Source of the DNA: Lachnotalea sp. AF33-28 | GTDB lineage: Bacteria; Bacillota; Clostridia; Lachnospirales; Lachnospiraceae | Reading direction: 5' to 3' | DNA: 64,000 bases | Assembly: GCF_003477885.1 (NCBI RefSeq) | Contig: NZ_QUEE01000008.1 | Coordinates: 203,149 to 267,148, forward strand | Part shown: positions 51,191-60,249 of the stretch, piece after piece | Numbering within the stretch: the first letter of the stretch is position 1 | Layout: each line of letters begins with the position of its first letter | Translations under genes and position numbers: made by a program | Notes under the pieces: model-generated | Seen by the model: the letters and a program-made list of their open reading frames with translations, nothing else | Told to the model about the DNA's origin: nothing | The model's database searches: none

Positions 51191-51766
51191 ATGCCTCACC
51201 GACAAATGAAAGATAGTTTAATGGAATGCCTGATAAACCCTATTAAATGCAGAATTATCCTCCAGGTTCAGGAACTTGAGGAGGCGACGGCGAAGCAGCT
51301 GGCCGTGAAACTGCCGGATATCCCCCAGGCGACGCTGTACCGGTATCTGAACCGCCTGTTGAAGGATGGAGCGCTTGAAATCGTGCGCGAAAATCAGGTG
51401 AGGGGCGTGGCGGAAAAGGTATATGTGATCGCAGAGTCCGTGATCCTGGATGCGGGAGAAGTGCTGACAGAACGCTCCGGAAAGCTGTATATGCAGATGT
51501 TCATGCAGTATATGATGGGTTTTCTGAAAGAATTTCAGGAGTATACGGACAGAGGAGATATTGATATCCTGCATGACGGCACAGGATTCTCTGTGGTGCC
51601 GGTATATGCAACCCTGAAGGAACTGGAGGATGCGATGACGGAAATTGGGGGAATATTAAAAAAACTGCACAGCAATCCCCCTTCATCAGAGAGAAGTCTG
51701 CACAGCATCGGTACCATTATAACTCCACCTAAAACATGCGCGGATCCGCGCGGAAAAGAGGTTTAA
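51191..51766 (+). CDS. Winged-helix regulator of an ABC-transporter operon (ArsR-like)
   Basis: A 191-residue protein with an ArsR/winged-helix N-terminal domain (CLINPIKCRIILQVQELEEA, then IPQATLYRYLNRLLKDGALE), a helical middle likely used in dimerisation, and a C-terminal part of unclear fold. No metal-binding cysteine cluster is present. The ribosome site is weak; an ATG fifteen bases later is an alternative start. It is first in an operon with an exporter ATPase and permease and has the paired operators above it. Confidence 0.8.
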   Translation: MPHRQMKDSLMECLINPIKCRIILQVQELEEATAKQLAVKLPDIPQATLYRYLNRLLKDGALEIVRENQVRGVAEKVYVIAESVILDAGEVLTERSGKLYMQMFMQYMMGFLKEFQEYTDRGDIDILHDGTGFSVVPVYATLKELEDAMTEIGGILKKLHSNPPSSERSLHSIGTIITPPKTCADPRGKEV

Positions 51767-51767
51767 A

Positions 51768-52496
51768 ATGTCAGAAAACATATTGGAAATAAGGAGTTTT
51801 ACAAAAATTTATTCCGGAGGGAAACGGGCGGTGGATCAGCTTAATCTGGATGTGAGGAAGGGTGAGATCCACGGATTTATCGGCCACAACGGTGCGGGGA
51901 AAACTACGACGATCCGGGCGTTAGCAGGCGTGCTGGAATTTGAAGAGGGGGAGATATTGATTGCCGGGCATTCCATACAGAAAGAGCCCGTCTTGTGCAA
52001 GTCCATGATGGCTTACATACCGGACAACCCGGATCTGTATGACTATCTGACCGGCATTCAGTATTTAAATTATATCGGAGACATGTTCGGCGTGCCTGCA
52101 AAGGAACGGAAGGAAGAGATAGAGAAATATGGGGATCTCCTGTCGCTTACTAAGGAACTGGGAGGGCTGATCGGTTCCTACTCCCATGGCATGAAGCAGA
52201 AGCTGGCATTGATTTCCGCATTTATGCATCATCCGCGCCTGCTGGTGCTGGATGAACCCTTTGTGGGACTGGATCCTGAAGCGTCTTTTCATTTGAAAGA
52301 GATGATGAAGGAACTGTGCGCCGGAGGGGGAGCGATCTTCTTTTCCACCCACGTGCTGGAAGTGGCGGAAAAGCTCTGTGACCGTATTTCCATCATTAAG
52401 GCCGGCAAGCTCATTGCCAGCGGAAAAACCGATGAGGTGCGCGGAAACAGCAGCCTGGAAGAAGTATTTCTGGAGGTGACGGAGCATGATTCATAA
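51768..52496 (+). CDS. ABC transporter ATP-binding protein
   Basis: A 242-residue ATPase: Walker A GHNGAGKTTTIRAL, signature SYSHGMKQKLALISAFMHH, Walker B LLVLDEPFVGLDP. It is a short drug- or envelope-type exporter ATPase starting one base after the regulator stop. The permease start overlaps its end by eleven bases. Confidence 0.94.
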   Translation: MSENILEIRSFTKIYSGGKRAVDQLNLDVRKGEIHGFIGHNGAGKTTTIRALAGVLEFEEGEILIAGHSIQKEPVLCKSMMAYIPDNPDLYDYLTGIQYLNYIGDMFGVPAKERKEEIEKYGDLLSLTKELGGLIGSYSHGMKQKLALISAFMHHPRLLVLDEPFVGLDPEASFHLKEMMKELCAGGGAIFFSTHVLEVAEKLCDRISIIKAGKLIASGKTDEVRGNSSLEEVFLEVTEHDS

Positions 52497-54063
52497 ATGT
52501 CTTCTGTTAGTACGGCTGCAGCTTTTGGGCTTTTTCGGGATCAACCGTCTAAGATACGGGGGAAGCCGGCAGGAAAAGAGAAAGATGGGTTTTTTAGCTG
52601 TGGGCGTGGTGTTTGTGATTCTCGTAATGATTTCCTACAGCTGTATGATCGCGGCGGGATGCGCGATGATAGGGATGGCGTCGGTGCTGCCGGCGCTGAT
52701 GCTGGCGGTCAGTTCTGTCGTAACCTTTATCTTCACTTTTATGAAGTGCAATGGCGTGTTGTTTGGGATGAAGGACTATGATATGGTCATGTCACTGCCG
52801 GTGAGCAGCACAGCGGTTATTGTAAGCCGCCTGCTGTCCATGTATGTCATGAATTTTTTATTTGGCTGTCTCGTTCTGGTGCCGTCCATGGTGGCCTATG
52901 GAGTGACGGTGAACGGATCGGCCGTATCGGTATTTGTCATGTGCGTATGCCTCGTGCTTTCGCCGTTGCTGCCCATGGTGCTGGCCATGCTTTTGGGTGC
53001 GGTGATCACGGCCGTCTCCGTCAGATTCGGCCACAGTAATGTTCTGGTCATCCTTCTAAGCGTTGCGGCCATCCTGGCCATTTTGGCGGGCTCCATGAAG
53101 CTGGACCAGGCCGATGACGCGCAGCTTATATCCCTAGCCATAGCTGCAGAGCAAACTGTGCGCAGGATCTGGATTCCGGCCGGCTGGGTCGCCGCAGCCT
53201 TAAATGAGGGGAGCCTTCTGCAGTTCGGCCTGTTCTTACTTACATCCGTGGCCGGGACTGCCCTGTTTGTGGCGCTGCTGGCCCGCTTCTACACAAAGAT
53301 TAACACAGCCATATTTTCACACCGGGCGGCGGCTTCCTATAAAGTCGGACAGATGCGCTGCCGGGGACAGCTGAAAGCTCTTTACCTTAGGGAACTGAAG
53401 CATCTGGTTTCCTGCAGCATTTATCTGCTGAATTCCTGCATAATGGCCGTGCTGCTGGTGGCGGCCTGCGCGGCGCTGCTGTTTGTGAATCCGGTGCAGC
53501 GGGTGGCGGAAGCGGGCATGGGCCAATACCTGGATCTGATCATAACAGCCGCACCGTTTGCAGTCGCCCTGATTGCCGGCATGACATCGACCACCGCGGT
53601 CTCCATGTCCGTGGAAGGAAAGTACCGGTGGCTCCTGTTTTCCTGTCCGATCAGAGCGATGGACATTTTTCATGCCAAGATGGCGGTGAATCTGACTGCA
53701 ATGCTTCCTGCGGTATGGATCAGTGCGGCGCTGCTCATCGTATCGTTGAACCCCGGCCTTGCGGGTGCGGTATGGCTGTTTGTGATTCCGACAGTCTTCG
53801 TGCTGTTTTCAACGGTGGCCGGATTGTTCTTCGATCTCAAATATCCAAACTATGACTGGACCAGCGAGTATCAGGCCGTGAAACAGTCGCCGGGAGTCTT
53901 GATTACGATGGCGGCAGGGCTGGTCTGTGCGGTGCTTCCCATGGTTCTGCTATATGCTGCGGCAAATTATGCCCAGCTTATTCTGGCGGCGGATGCGGTC
54001 CTCATGCTCCTGCTTACCGGCGTCATGTACGGCTGTCTCCGCAGAGTAAGACTGTTTCTTTGA
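52486..54063 (+). CDS. ABC transporter permease, twelve-span type
   Basis: A 525-residue membrane protein with about twelve hydrophobic segments, larger than common ABC-2 permeases and possibly acting as a fused dimer. It begins MIHKCLLLVRLQLLGFFGIN. The GGAGGTGACGGAGC site lies in the end of the ATPase gene. I recognise no substrate signature. Together with the ATPase it forms an exporter, probably responding to the compound sensed by the regulator. Confidence 0.85.
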   Translation: MIHKCLLLVRLQLLGFFGINRLRYGGSRQEKRKMGFLAVGVVFVILVMISYSCMIAAGCAMIGMASVLPALMLAVSSVVTFIFTFMKCNGVLFGMKDYDMVMSLPVSSTAVIVSRLLSMYVMNFLFGCLVLVPSMVAYGVTVNGSAVSVFVMCVCLVLSPLLPMVLAMLLGAVITAVSVRFGHSNVLVILLSVAAILAILAGSMKLDQADDAQLISLAIAAEQTVRRIWIPAGWVAAALNEGSLLQFGLFLLTSVAGTALFVALLARFYTKINTAIFSHRAAASYKVGQMRCRGQLKALYLRELKHLVSCSIYLLNSCIMAVLLVAACAALLFVNPVQRVAEAGMGQYLDLIITAAPFAVALIAGMTSTTAVSMSVEGKYRWLLFSCPIRAMDIFHAKMAVNLTAMLPAVWISAALLIVSLNPGLAGAVWLFVIPTVFVLFSTVAGLFFDLKYPNYDWTSEYQAVKQSPGVLITMAAGLVCAVLPMVLLYAAANYAQLILAADAVLMLLLTGVMYGCLRRVRLFL

Positions 54064-54082
54064 GTGAAGATCCGAACTGTTG

Positions 54083-54147
54083 TTGCTATTCAAGGTCGCC
54101 GATAAAGCAGCGCATAGCGGGACGTTTATGACAGCTATGAATAGTAA
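54083..54147. repeat. Dispersed repeat copy C (short)
   Basis: Ends TTGCTATTCA (54083-54092) and TGAATAGTAA (54138-54147) pair with one mismatch. GCCGATAAAGCAGCG at 54098-54112 is identical to copy A. It lies after the permease gene and before the valS promoter. Confidence 0.65.
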
Positions 54148-54187
54148 TGAACAGCTACCAAATCTTTCGTAAAATACAGAAAAGTGC

Positions 54188-54216
54188 TTGACAAAATCCG
54201 ACGTCCTGTATATTAT
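54188..54216 (+). promoter_or_regulatory. Promoter of valS
   Basis: TTGACA (54188-54193), 17 bases, TATTAT (54211-54216), directly ahead of the T-box leader. Confidence 0.85.
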
Positions 54217-54225
54217 GAAAATATT

Positions 54226-54515
54226 GATAGGATATATAAGATCAAAAAAATTGACAGATCAGACAAAGGTTGAGATGAAGAGGAGTACATCCACGAGCAC
54301 CTGAAAGAGAAAGCGGTTCACCGGCTGAGAGACCGCTGCAGGCAGTGAGGATGGAAGTAGCTTCGGAACCGGACCGCTGAACCGGCGTTTTAAGATATTT
54401 GCCCGCCGCCAGTAAGTAGCCACGTGCCCCGCGTTAAGGGATAAGAGATGAAACAAAGGTGGTACCGCGCTGATTCGCCCTTTACTTTTCGTGCAGAAGA
54501 GTAAAGGGCTTTTTA
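54226..54515 (+). promoter_or_regulatory. T-box riboswitch, valine specifier
   Basis: The core is AAAGGTGGTACCGCG (54455-54469). The stem I specifier context is GAA-GTA, with GTA (54357-54359) as the Val codon. The terminator pairs CCCTTTACT (54478-54486) with AGTAAAGGG (54500-54508), followed by CTTTTTA. It should allow readthrough into valS when tRNA-Val is uncharged. Confidence 0.93.
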
Positions 54516-54586
54516 TATCATGGGAAATTGCTCCCATGGGGTCAGATGCGGTGAAGCTGAAATCATTAAGAGATGAGGAGTTAAAC

Positions 54587-57223
54587 ATGAAAGAGCTGGA
54601 AAAGAATTATAATCCCCAGGAAATTGAAGACCGACTCTACCAGAAATGGCTGAATAATAAATACTTTGCAGCCAAGGTAGACAAAAAGAAGAAGCCCTTT
54701 ACAATTGTGATGCCCCCGCCGAATATCACCGGTCAGCTGCATATGGGCCATGCGCTGGACAATACGATGCAGGATATCCTGATCCGCTATAAGAGGATGC
54801 AGGGATACAGCGCGCTGTGGCAGCCGGGCTGCGACCACGCGAGCATCGCTACGGAAGTAAAGATCATTGAGAAGCTTAGGAGTGAGGGCATCGACAAGGA
54901 AGCGCTTGGCCGGGAGAAATTCCTTGAGAGGGCCTGGCAGTGGAAAGAAGAGTACGGCGGCAGGATCGTGAGTCAGCTTAAAAAGATGGGTTCTTCCGCG
55001 GACTGGGACAGAGAACGTTTTACGATGGACGAGGGCTGTTCCGAAGCCGTAAAAGAAGTATTCATCCGCCTGTATGAGAAAGGCTATATCTACAAAGGTT
55101 CCAGAATAATCAACTGGTGTCCTGTCTGCCAGACATCCATCTCAGACGCTGAGGTGGAGCATGAGGAACAGGACGGATTTTTCTGGCATATCAATTATCC
55201 GATCGTGGGTGAGGATGGGTTTGTAGAGATTGCCACAACGAGGCCGGAGACACTGCTGGGGGATTCCGCTGTGGCGGTGAATCCGGAGGATGAACGCTAT
55301 ACGGGGCTGATCGGCAAGATGCTTGAGCTTCCCCTGACCGGCAGGCAGATACCGGTGATCGCCGATGCCTATGTGGATAAGGAGTTCGGAACCGGCTGCG
55401 TAAAGATCACCCCGGCCCATGATCCCAACGATTTTGAGGTAGGAAAGCGCCATGGCCTGCCGGAGATCAATATCTTAAACGATGATGCCACGATCAATGA
55501 AAAGGGCGGCAAATACCAGGGGATGGACCGCTATGAGGCAAGAAAGCAGATCGTTGCCGATTTAGAGGAGCTGGGCCTGCTGGTGAAGGTGGTTCCCCAC
55601 AGCCATAACGTGGGAACCCATGACCGCTGCGGCACCACGGTGGAACCCATGGTAAAGCCGCAGTGGTTCGTGCGCATGGAAGAGATGGCCAAACCTGCCA
55701 TCGAAGCGCTTAAGTCCGGCGAACTGAAATTTGTTCCCGCCAATTTCGAGAAAACCTATCTGCACTGGCTGGAAAATATCCGGGATTGGTGTATCTCCAG
55801 ACAGCTTTGGTGGGGGCACAGGATACCTGCGTATTACTGCCGGGACTGCGGCGAGATGGTGGTGGCAAAGGAAGCCCCTCATACCTGTCCGAAATGCGGC
55901 GGGACCCATCTGGACCAGGACGAGGATACGCTGGATACCTGGTTCAGCTCAGCTCTCTGGCCGTTCTCCACACTCGGCTGGCCGGATAAGACCGAGGAGC
56001 TGGAATACTTTTATCCGACGGATGTGCTGGTAACCGGTTACGATATCATTCTCTTCTGGGTCATCAGGATGGTGTTCTCGGGCATAGAGCAGACCGGCAA
56101 ATGTCCGTTCCATACGGTCTTAATCCATGGACTTGTAAGAGATTCTAAGGGCCGCAAGATGAGCAAGTCCCTGGGCAACGGCATCGATCCGCTGGAGGTG
56201 ATCGATAAATACGGTGCGGACGCGCTTCGCATGACACTGATTACCGGCAACGCGCCGGGCAATGATATGCGCTTCTACTGGGAGAGAGTGGAGAACAGCC
56301 GCAACTTTGCAAATAAAGTATGGAACGCCTCCCGCTTCATTATGATGAACATGGAAAAGGCGGAAGATGCGAAGGCAGGGCTTGTGGATCTGACCGATGC
56401 GGACCGCTGGATCCTCTCCAAGGTGAATACCCTGGCTAAGGATGTGACGGAGAATCTGGATAAATATGAGCTGGGAATCGCTCTCCAGAAGATATACGAT
56501 TTCATTTGGGAGGAATTCTGTGACTGGTATATAGAGATGGTGAAGCCCCGCCTTTACAATGAGGCGGATGCCTCCCATGCCGCGGCGCTGTGGACATTAA
56601 AGACAGTACTGATTCAGTCCCTGAAACTTCTGCATCCCTATATGCCTTTCCTGACAGAGGAAATTTTCTGCAATCTGCAGGATGAGGAAGAATCCATCAT
56701 GATCTCCTCCTGGCCGGAGTATAAGGAAGAGTGGAATTTTGCGCAGGAGGAGAATGCGATCGAGACCATAAAAGAGGCTGTCCGCGGCATCCGCAATGTG
56801 CGCACATCCATGAATGTAGGGCCCAGCAAAAAGGCCAAAGTCTTTGTGGTTTCCGAAAACTCCGGGATACGCAGCATTTTTGAAAAGGGTAAAGTGTTCT
56901 TTGCATCGCTGGGCTATGCCAATGAGGTGGTGATCCAAAGCGGCAAAGAGGGGATTGCGGAGGATGCGGTGTCCGTTGTGACTGCGGATGCGGTGATCTA
57001 TATGCCCTTTGCCGATCTGGTGGATATCGCCAAGGAAATCGAACGGCTTGAGAAAGAACAGAAGCGTCTGGAGGGAGAACTGAAGCGTGTGAACGGCATG
57101 CTCGGCAATGAGCGATTTGTGAGCAAGGCTCCGGCTGCCAAGCTGCAGGAAGAAAAGGATAAGCTGGAGAAATATACAAAGATGATGGAGCAGGTAGAGA
57201 CAAGGCTTGCGCAGCTTAAGTAA
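54587..57223 (+). CDS. valS: Valyl-tRNA synthetase
   Basis: An 878-residue class I synthetase read from the ATG at 54587 behind GAGGAG; the longer frame lies in the T-box. The HIGH-type motif is PPPNITGQLHMGHAL, the editing domain includes TTRPETLLGDSAVAV, and KMSKSLGN is the KMSKS motif near residue 525. A C-terminal coiled coil (RLEKEQKRLEGELKRVNGML) is typical of ValRS. It charges tRNA-Val and edits threonine. The preceding Val T-box agrees. Confidence 0.96.
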   Translation: MKELEKNYNPQEIEDRLYQKWLNNKYFAAKVDKKKKPFTIVMPPPNITGQLHMGHALDNTMQDILIRYKRMQGYSALWQPGCDHASIATEVKIIEKLRSEGIDKEALGREKFLERAWQWKEEYGGRIVSQLKKMGSSADWDRERFTMDEGCSEAVKEVFIRLYEKGYIYKGSRIINWCPVCQTSISDAEVEHEEQDGFFWHINYPIVGEDGFVEIATTRPETLLGDSAVAVNPEDERYTGLIGKMLELPLTGRQIPVIADAYVDKEFGTGCVKITPAHDPNDFEVGKRHGLPEINILNDDATINEKGGKYQGMDRYEARKQIVADLEELGLLVKVVPHSHNVGTHDRCGTTVEPMVKPQWFVRMEEMAKPAIEALKSGELKFVPANFEKTYLHWLENIRDWCISRQLWWGHRIPAYYCRDCGEMVVAKEAPHTCPKCGGTHLDQDEDTLDTWFSSALWPFSTLGWPDKTEELEYFYPTDVLVTGYDIILFWVIRMVFSGIEQTGKCPFHTVLIHGLVRDSKGRKMSKSLGNGIDPLEVIDKYGADALRMTLITGNAPGNDMRFYWERVENSRNFANKVWNASRFIMMNMEKAEDAKAGLVDLTDADRWILSKVNTLAKDVTENLDKYELGIALQKIYDFIWEEFCDWYIEMVKPRLYNEADASHAAALWTLKTVLIQSLKLLHPYMPFLTEEIFCNLQDEEESIMISSWPEYKEEWNFAQEENAIETIKEAVRGIRNVRTSMNVGPSKKAKVFVVSENSGIRSIFEKGKVFFASLGYANEVVIQSGKEGIAEDAVSVVTADAVIYMPFADLVDIAKEIERLEKEQKRLEGELKRVNGMLGNERFVSKAPAAKLQEEKDKLEKYTKMMEQVETRLAQLK

Positions 57224-57225
57224 AA

Positions 57226-57260
57226 CGATCAGGGATGCCGCAGCGCGGCATCCCTGATCG
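57226..57260 (+). terminator. Terminator of valS
   Basis: Perfect 16 bp arms (57226-57241 and 57245-57260) with an AGC loop, followed by ATTGTTCT. Confidence 0.85.
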
Positions 57261-57287
57261 ATTGTTCTGCATATAAAGGAGATCCGT

Positions 57288-58997
57288 ATGTTATCCATGT
57301 ATGATTTAAAGAAAAAACTCACACAGCTTGACAGAAAAAGCTACGGCGCATACAAAGAACTGACAGGCAGCTATGATTTTAAGGACTATCTGCTCTTCAT
57401 AGACCATGTGCAGGGGGATCCTTTCGCTGCCCCCTCAAGGCTTAGAATCTGCGTCCCGAAGTCAAAACATGGCTTTCCGGCCGGCCTCTTTGACAGCCGC
57501 TGTAAAAAATATGCTCTGGAAGACTGGCTGCTGCGCATATTCCGGCAAAATATCCTGAACGGAGAGCGGCGCAATATGGGGTCCGGCAAAAGCGGTGTCA
57601 TCACAACCTGCCCCACCGGGCAGGAGGTCCTGGAACAGATTGCGGTGGTGTTCGGACCGGAAGGACTGGAGGCCAGATTTGAAGTGGGCTTTCCCGCCAG
57701 AGGAAGGAGCATACTGGCAGGAGAGCTGGATACAATCCTGTTTGACATCCTGCCGGAGATCGTCCGCCGGAGCTTTTATTATCAGAATCTTGACAGCGCG
57801 CAGATTCAAAAGCGGATGGAGCTGGCAGAGAATCAGCGGTATATCCGCGGGGAGCTTAAGAAGCGGGGGCTGGTCGCGTTTGTGGCGGACGGAGCTGTAC
57901 TGCCCAGAGAGAGCGGTGTATCGGACCGGCCGATGAAAAAATGTGTGCCTTTTTCCTCTCCGGAGAGCATGAGGACGGTTATGGAAGTGCCGCACGGACA
58001 GCCGATTGTTGGCATGGCGGTGAAGAGGGGCGTTACGCTGATCGCAGGCGGAGGCTACCACGGCAAATCCACGCTTTTGCGGGCGCTGGAGTCCGGCGTT
58101 TACAATCACATCCTCGGTGACGGCAGAGAATATGTGATCACCGATGAAACTGCGTTGAAAGTTCGGGCGGAGGACGGCAGAAGCATCGCATGTGTGAATC
58201 TCTCGCCCTTTATCAACCATCTGCCGGGCGGACAGGATACCGCCGATTTTGTTTCGGAAAACGCCAGCGGAAGCACTTCACAGGCCGCGGACATCATAGA
58301 AGGAATTGAAGCGGGAACCGGGGTGTTTCTGATTGATGAGGATACCTCCGCCACCAATTTCATGATTCGCGATACGGTGATGGCAGAGCTGGTGGACGAT
58401 GAGAAAGAGCCCATCACCCCCTTTATCCGCCGAATCCGTGGACTGTATCAGGATCTGGGCATCTCCTCGGTGATTGTGGTGGGCAGCTCCGGAGAATATC
58501 TGGCTGCGGCGGACTGCGTGCTCCAGCTGGAGAACTATCGCGTGAAGGACGTTACAAAAAAGGCGGCCATGATCTGCAGGAAATGGCAGATGGAAGGAAG
58601 ATATGAGGGAGAATCCTTTCCCTCTTATAAATCGGTACGCAGAATTGTAAAAGGTCTTCCAACCGATAAATATGATGACTATAAGATCAAGGTGCAGGGA
58701 ACGGACGGCCTGCTGATTAATAAAGAAACCGTAGACCTGCGCTGCCTGGAGCAGATTGCCGGATGCGGGCAGATGGCGTCGCTGGGCTATATGATGCGCT
58801 ATGCGCAGAAACATGTGATTGACGGCAGAAAAACGGTTGTGGAAGTGGTAAACGAAGTGTTTGAAGTTATAGAGAAAAAGGGGCTTGCCGCCGTGGTCCC
58901 GCCGGGATATCATGCCGGGCAGCCGGCCATGGCGCGCCGCCAGGAGTTATTCGGGTGCTTAAACCGCTGCCGCGGATTGCGGTGGTCGGCACGTTAA
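57288..58997 (+). CDS. ABC-class P-loop ATPase domain protein
   Basis: A 569-residue protein of the predicted ABC-class ATPase family (PF09818-like). A nucleotide-binding region holds GGGYHGKSTLLRALESG near residue 250, and FLIDEDTSATNFM acts as a Walker B. It has no membrane segments and no transporter partner, so it is not a transporter ATPase. The role of the family is not established; RNA-linked or repair functions have been proposed. AAAGGAGATCC precedes the start, 64 bases after valS. Confidence 0.85.
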   Translation: MLSMYDLKKKLTQLDRKSYGAYKELTGSYDFKDYLLFIDHVQGDPFAAPSRLRICVPKSKHGFPAGLFDSRCKKYALEDWLLRIFRQNILNGERRNMGSGKSGVITTCPTGQEVLEQIAVVFGPEGLEARFEVGFPARGRSILAGELDTILFDILPEIVRRSFYYQNLDSAQIQKRMELAENQRYIRGELKKRGLVAFVADGAVLPRESGVSDRPMKKCVPFSSPESMRTVMEVPHGQPIVGMAVKRGVTLIAGGGYHGKSTLLRALESGVYNHILGDGREYVITDETALKVRAEDGRSIACVNLSPFINHLPGGQDTADFVSENASGSTSQAADIIEGIEAGTGVFLIDEDTSATNFMIRDTVMAELVDDEKEPITPFIRRIRGLYQDLGISSVIVVGSSGEYLAAADCVLQLENYRVKDVTKKAAMICRKWQMEGRYEGESFPSYKSVRRIVKGLPTDKYDDYKIKVQGTDGLLINKETVDLRCLEQIAGCGQMASLGYMMRYAQKHVIDGRKTVVEVVNEVFEVIEKKGLAAVVPPGYHAGQPAMARRQELFGCLNRCRGLRWSAR

Positions 58998-59068
58998 TAA
59001 AACTTTGCTGAAAAGAAACGATATGTTTTGTTAACGAATTGTTTAGAATACTGTAATGATTGACTGAT

Positions 59069-59138
59069 TGACTTTAAACTTGGCAAAGATGTAAAATGAG
59101 TATTAACAATCTGGTGTGCCAGCACACGAATGCTGGCA
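59069..59138 (+). promoter_or_regulatory. Promoter and leader hairpin of the diacylglycerol-kinase-like gene
   Basis: TTGACT near 59069 and TAAAAT about 18 bases later form a possible promoter. TGCCAGCA (59117-59124) and TGCTGGCA (59131-59138) form a perfect hairpin immediately before the GGAGG ribosome site and could influence translation. Confidence 0.5.
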
Positions 59139-59151
59139 GTGGAGGCTCGTT

Positions 59152-60048
59152 ATGTCTAAAAAACTGCTTTTTATATTTAATCCCCTGTCGGGTAAAGGCC
59201 AGATAAAAAATCATTTGGTAAAAATTCTGGATGTCTTTGTGAAGTCCGGTTATCAGGTACAGGTGCATGTGACCCAGTGCAGGGAGGATGCCAGACGGGT
59301 GACGGAAAAAAGAGCGGCCAGGTTTGATCTGGTGGTTTGCTGCGGCGGTGACGGTACGATGAACGAAACCGTTTCCGGGCTGATGACCATACCGGAGGAG
59401 AAACGGCCGGTACTTGGTTATATCCCTGCCGGAACTACCAATGACTTTGCCAAAAGCCTGCGCCTGCCCAGAGAAATGGTGAAGGCAGCCGGAATCGCCG
59501 TCAGGGAAGAGGGACGTTTCACTGACATCGGCAAGCTTGGAGAACGCTTTTTTACCTATGTTGCAGGTTTCGGCGCGTTCATGGATGTGTCCTATCTGAC
59601 GCCTCAGGATATGAAAAACGTGTTGGGGCACCCCGCATATATTATGGAAGGGATCAAACGTCTGCCGGAGTTAAAGCCCAACCACGTCCGCGTGGAATAT
59701 GAGGGCCAGGTGCTGGAAGAGGAATTTTTACTGGGCATGGTGACGAATTCCATCAGTGTGGCCGGTTTTAAAGGTATCACCGGCAATTCCGTTGAACTGG
59801 ATGACGGTCTGTTTGAGGTGGTTTTGATCCGAAATCCCAAGACACCGGTGGAGTTTACCGCAGTCCTCGGAGAGCTGATACAGAATGACAGTAAGAAACA
59901 CGATTTTGTGTATCGATTCAAGACCGGCAGCATAAGATTTATATCAGAAAATCCACTTGATTTTGTGGTGGACGGAGAATATGGAGGCGGGCATACGGAT
60001 ATCACGGTTACAATTTGTGAGAAGGCTCTTCGGATCATCCGGAAATAG
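59152..60048 (+). CDS. Diacylglycerol-kinase-family lipid kinase
   Basis: A 298-residue kinase read from the ATG at 59152 behind GGAGGCTCGTT. The N-terminus LLFIFNPLSGKGQIKNHL, the glycine-rich GGDGTMNETVSG at about 64-75 and GTTNDFAKSL are the signature of the DgkB/YegS family. These enzymes phosphorylate diacylglycerol or related lipids for phospholipid recycling. The C-terminal domain is typical of the family in length. Confidence 0.93.
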   Translation: MSKKLLFIFNPLSGKGQIKNHLVKILDVFVKSGYQVQVHVTQCREDARRVTEKRAARFDLVVCCGGDGTMNETVSGLMTIPEEKRPVLGYIPAGTTNDFAKSLRLPREMVKAAGIAVREEGRFTDIGKLGERFFTYVAGFGAFMDVSYLTPQDMKNVLGHPAYIMEGIKRLPELKPNHVRVEYEGQVLEEEFLLGMVTNSISVAGFKGITGNSVELDDGLFEVVLIRNPKTPVEFTAVLGELIQNDSKKHDFVYRFKTGSIRFISENPLDFVVDGEYGGGHTDITVTICEKALRIIRK

Positions 60049-60123
60049 GCAGCTGACTGTGTCGGAAATTGGCCGTGCGCCGTCGTAAAATGTAGAAAAG
60101 GCTGGAAAATTGCAGGTTTTCTA

Positions 60124-60152
60124 TTTACATCGTTTTGGGTTTGGTGTATAAT
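60124..60152 (+). promoter_or_regulatory. Promoter upstream of rpoD
   Basis: TTTACA (60124-60129), 17 bases, TATAAT (60147-60152), 97 bases before the start of rpoD. This gives rpoD its own transcript. Confidence 0.75.
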
Positions 60153-60249
60153 AATATTTTGCAGGAATGTGACCTGGATTTATACACCGGATGGAGTATG
60201 TCCTGCTGCAGAAGTAAAGATGTATTTATACTTATTGAAGGGACGTTAA

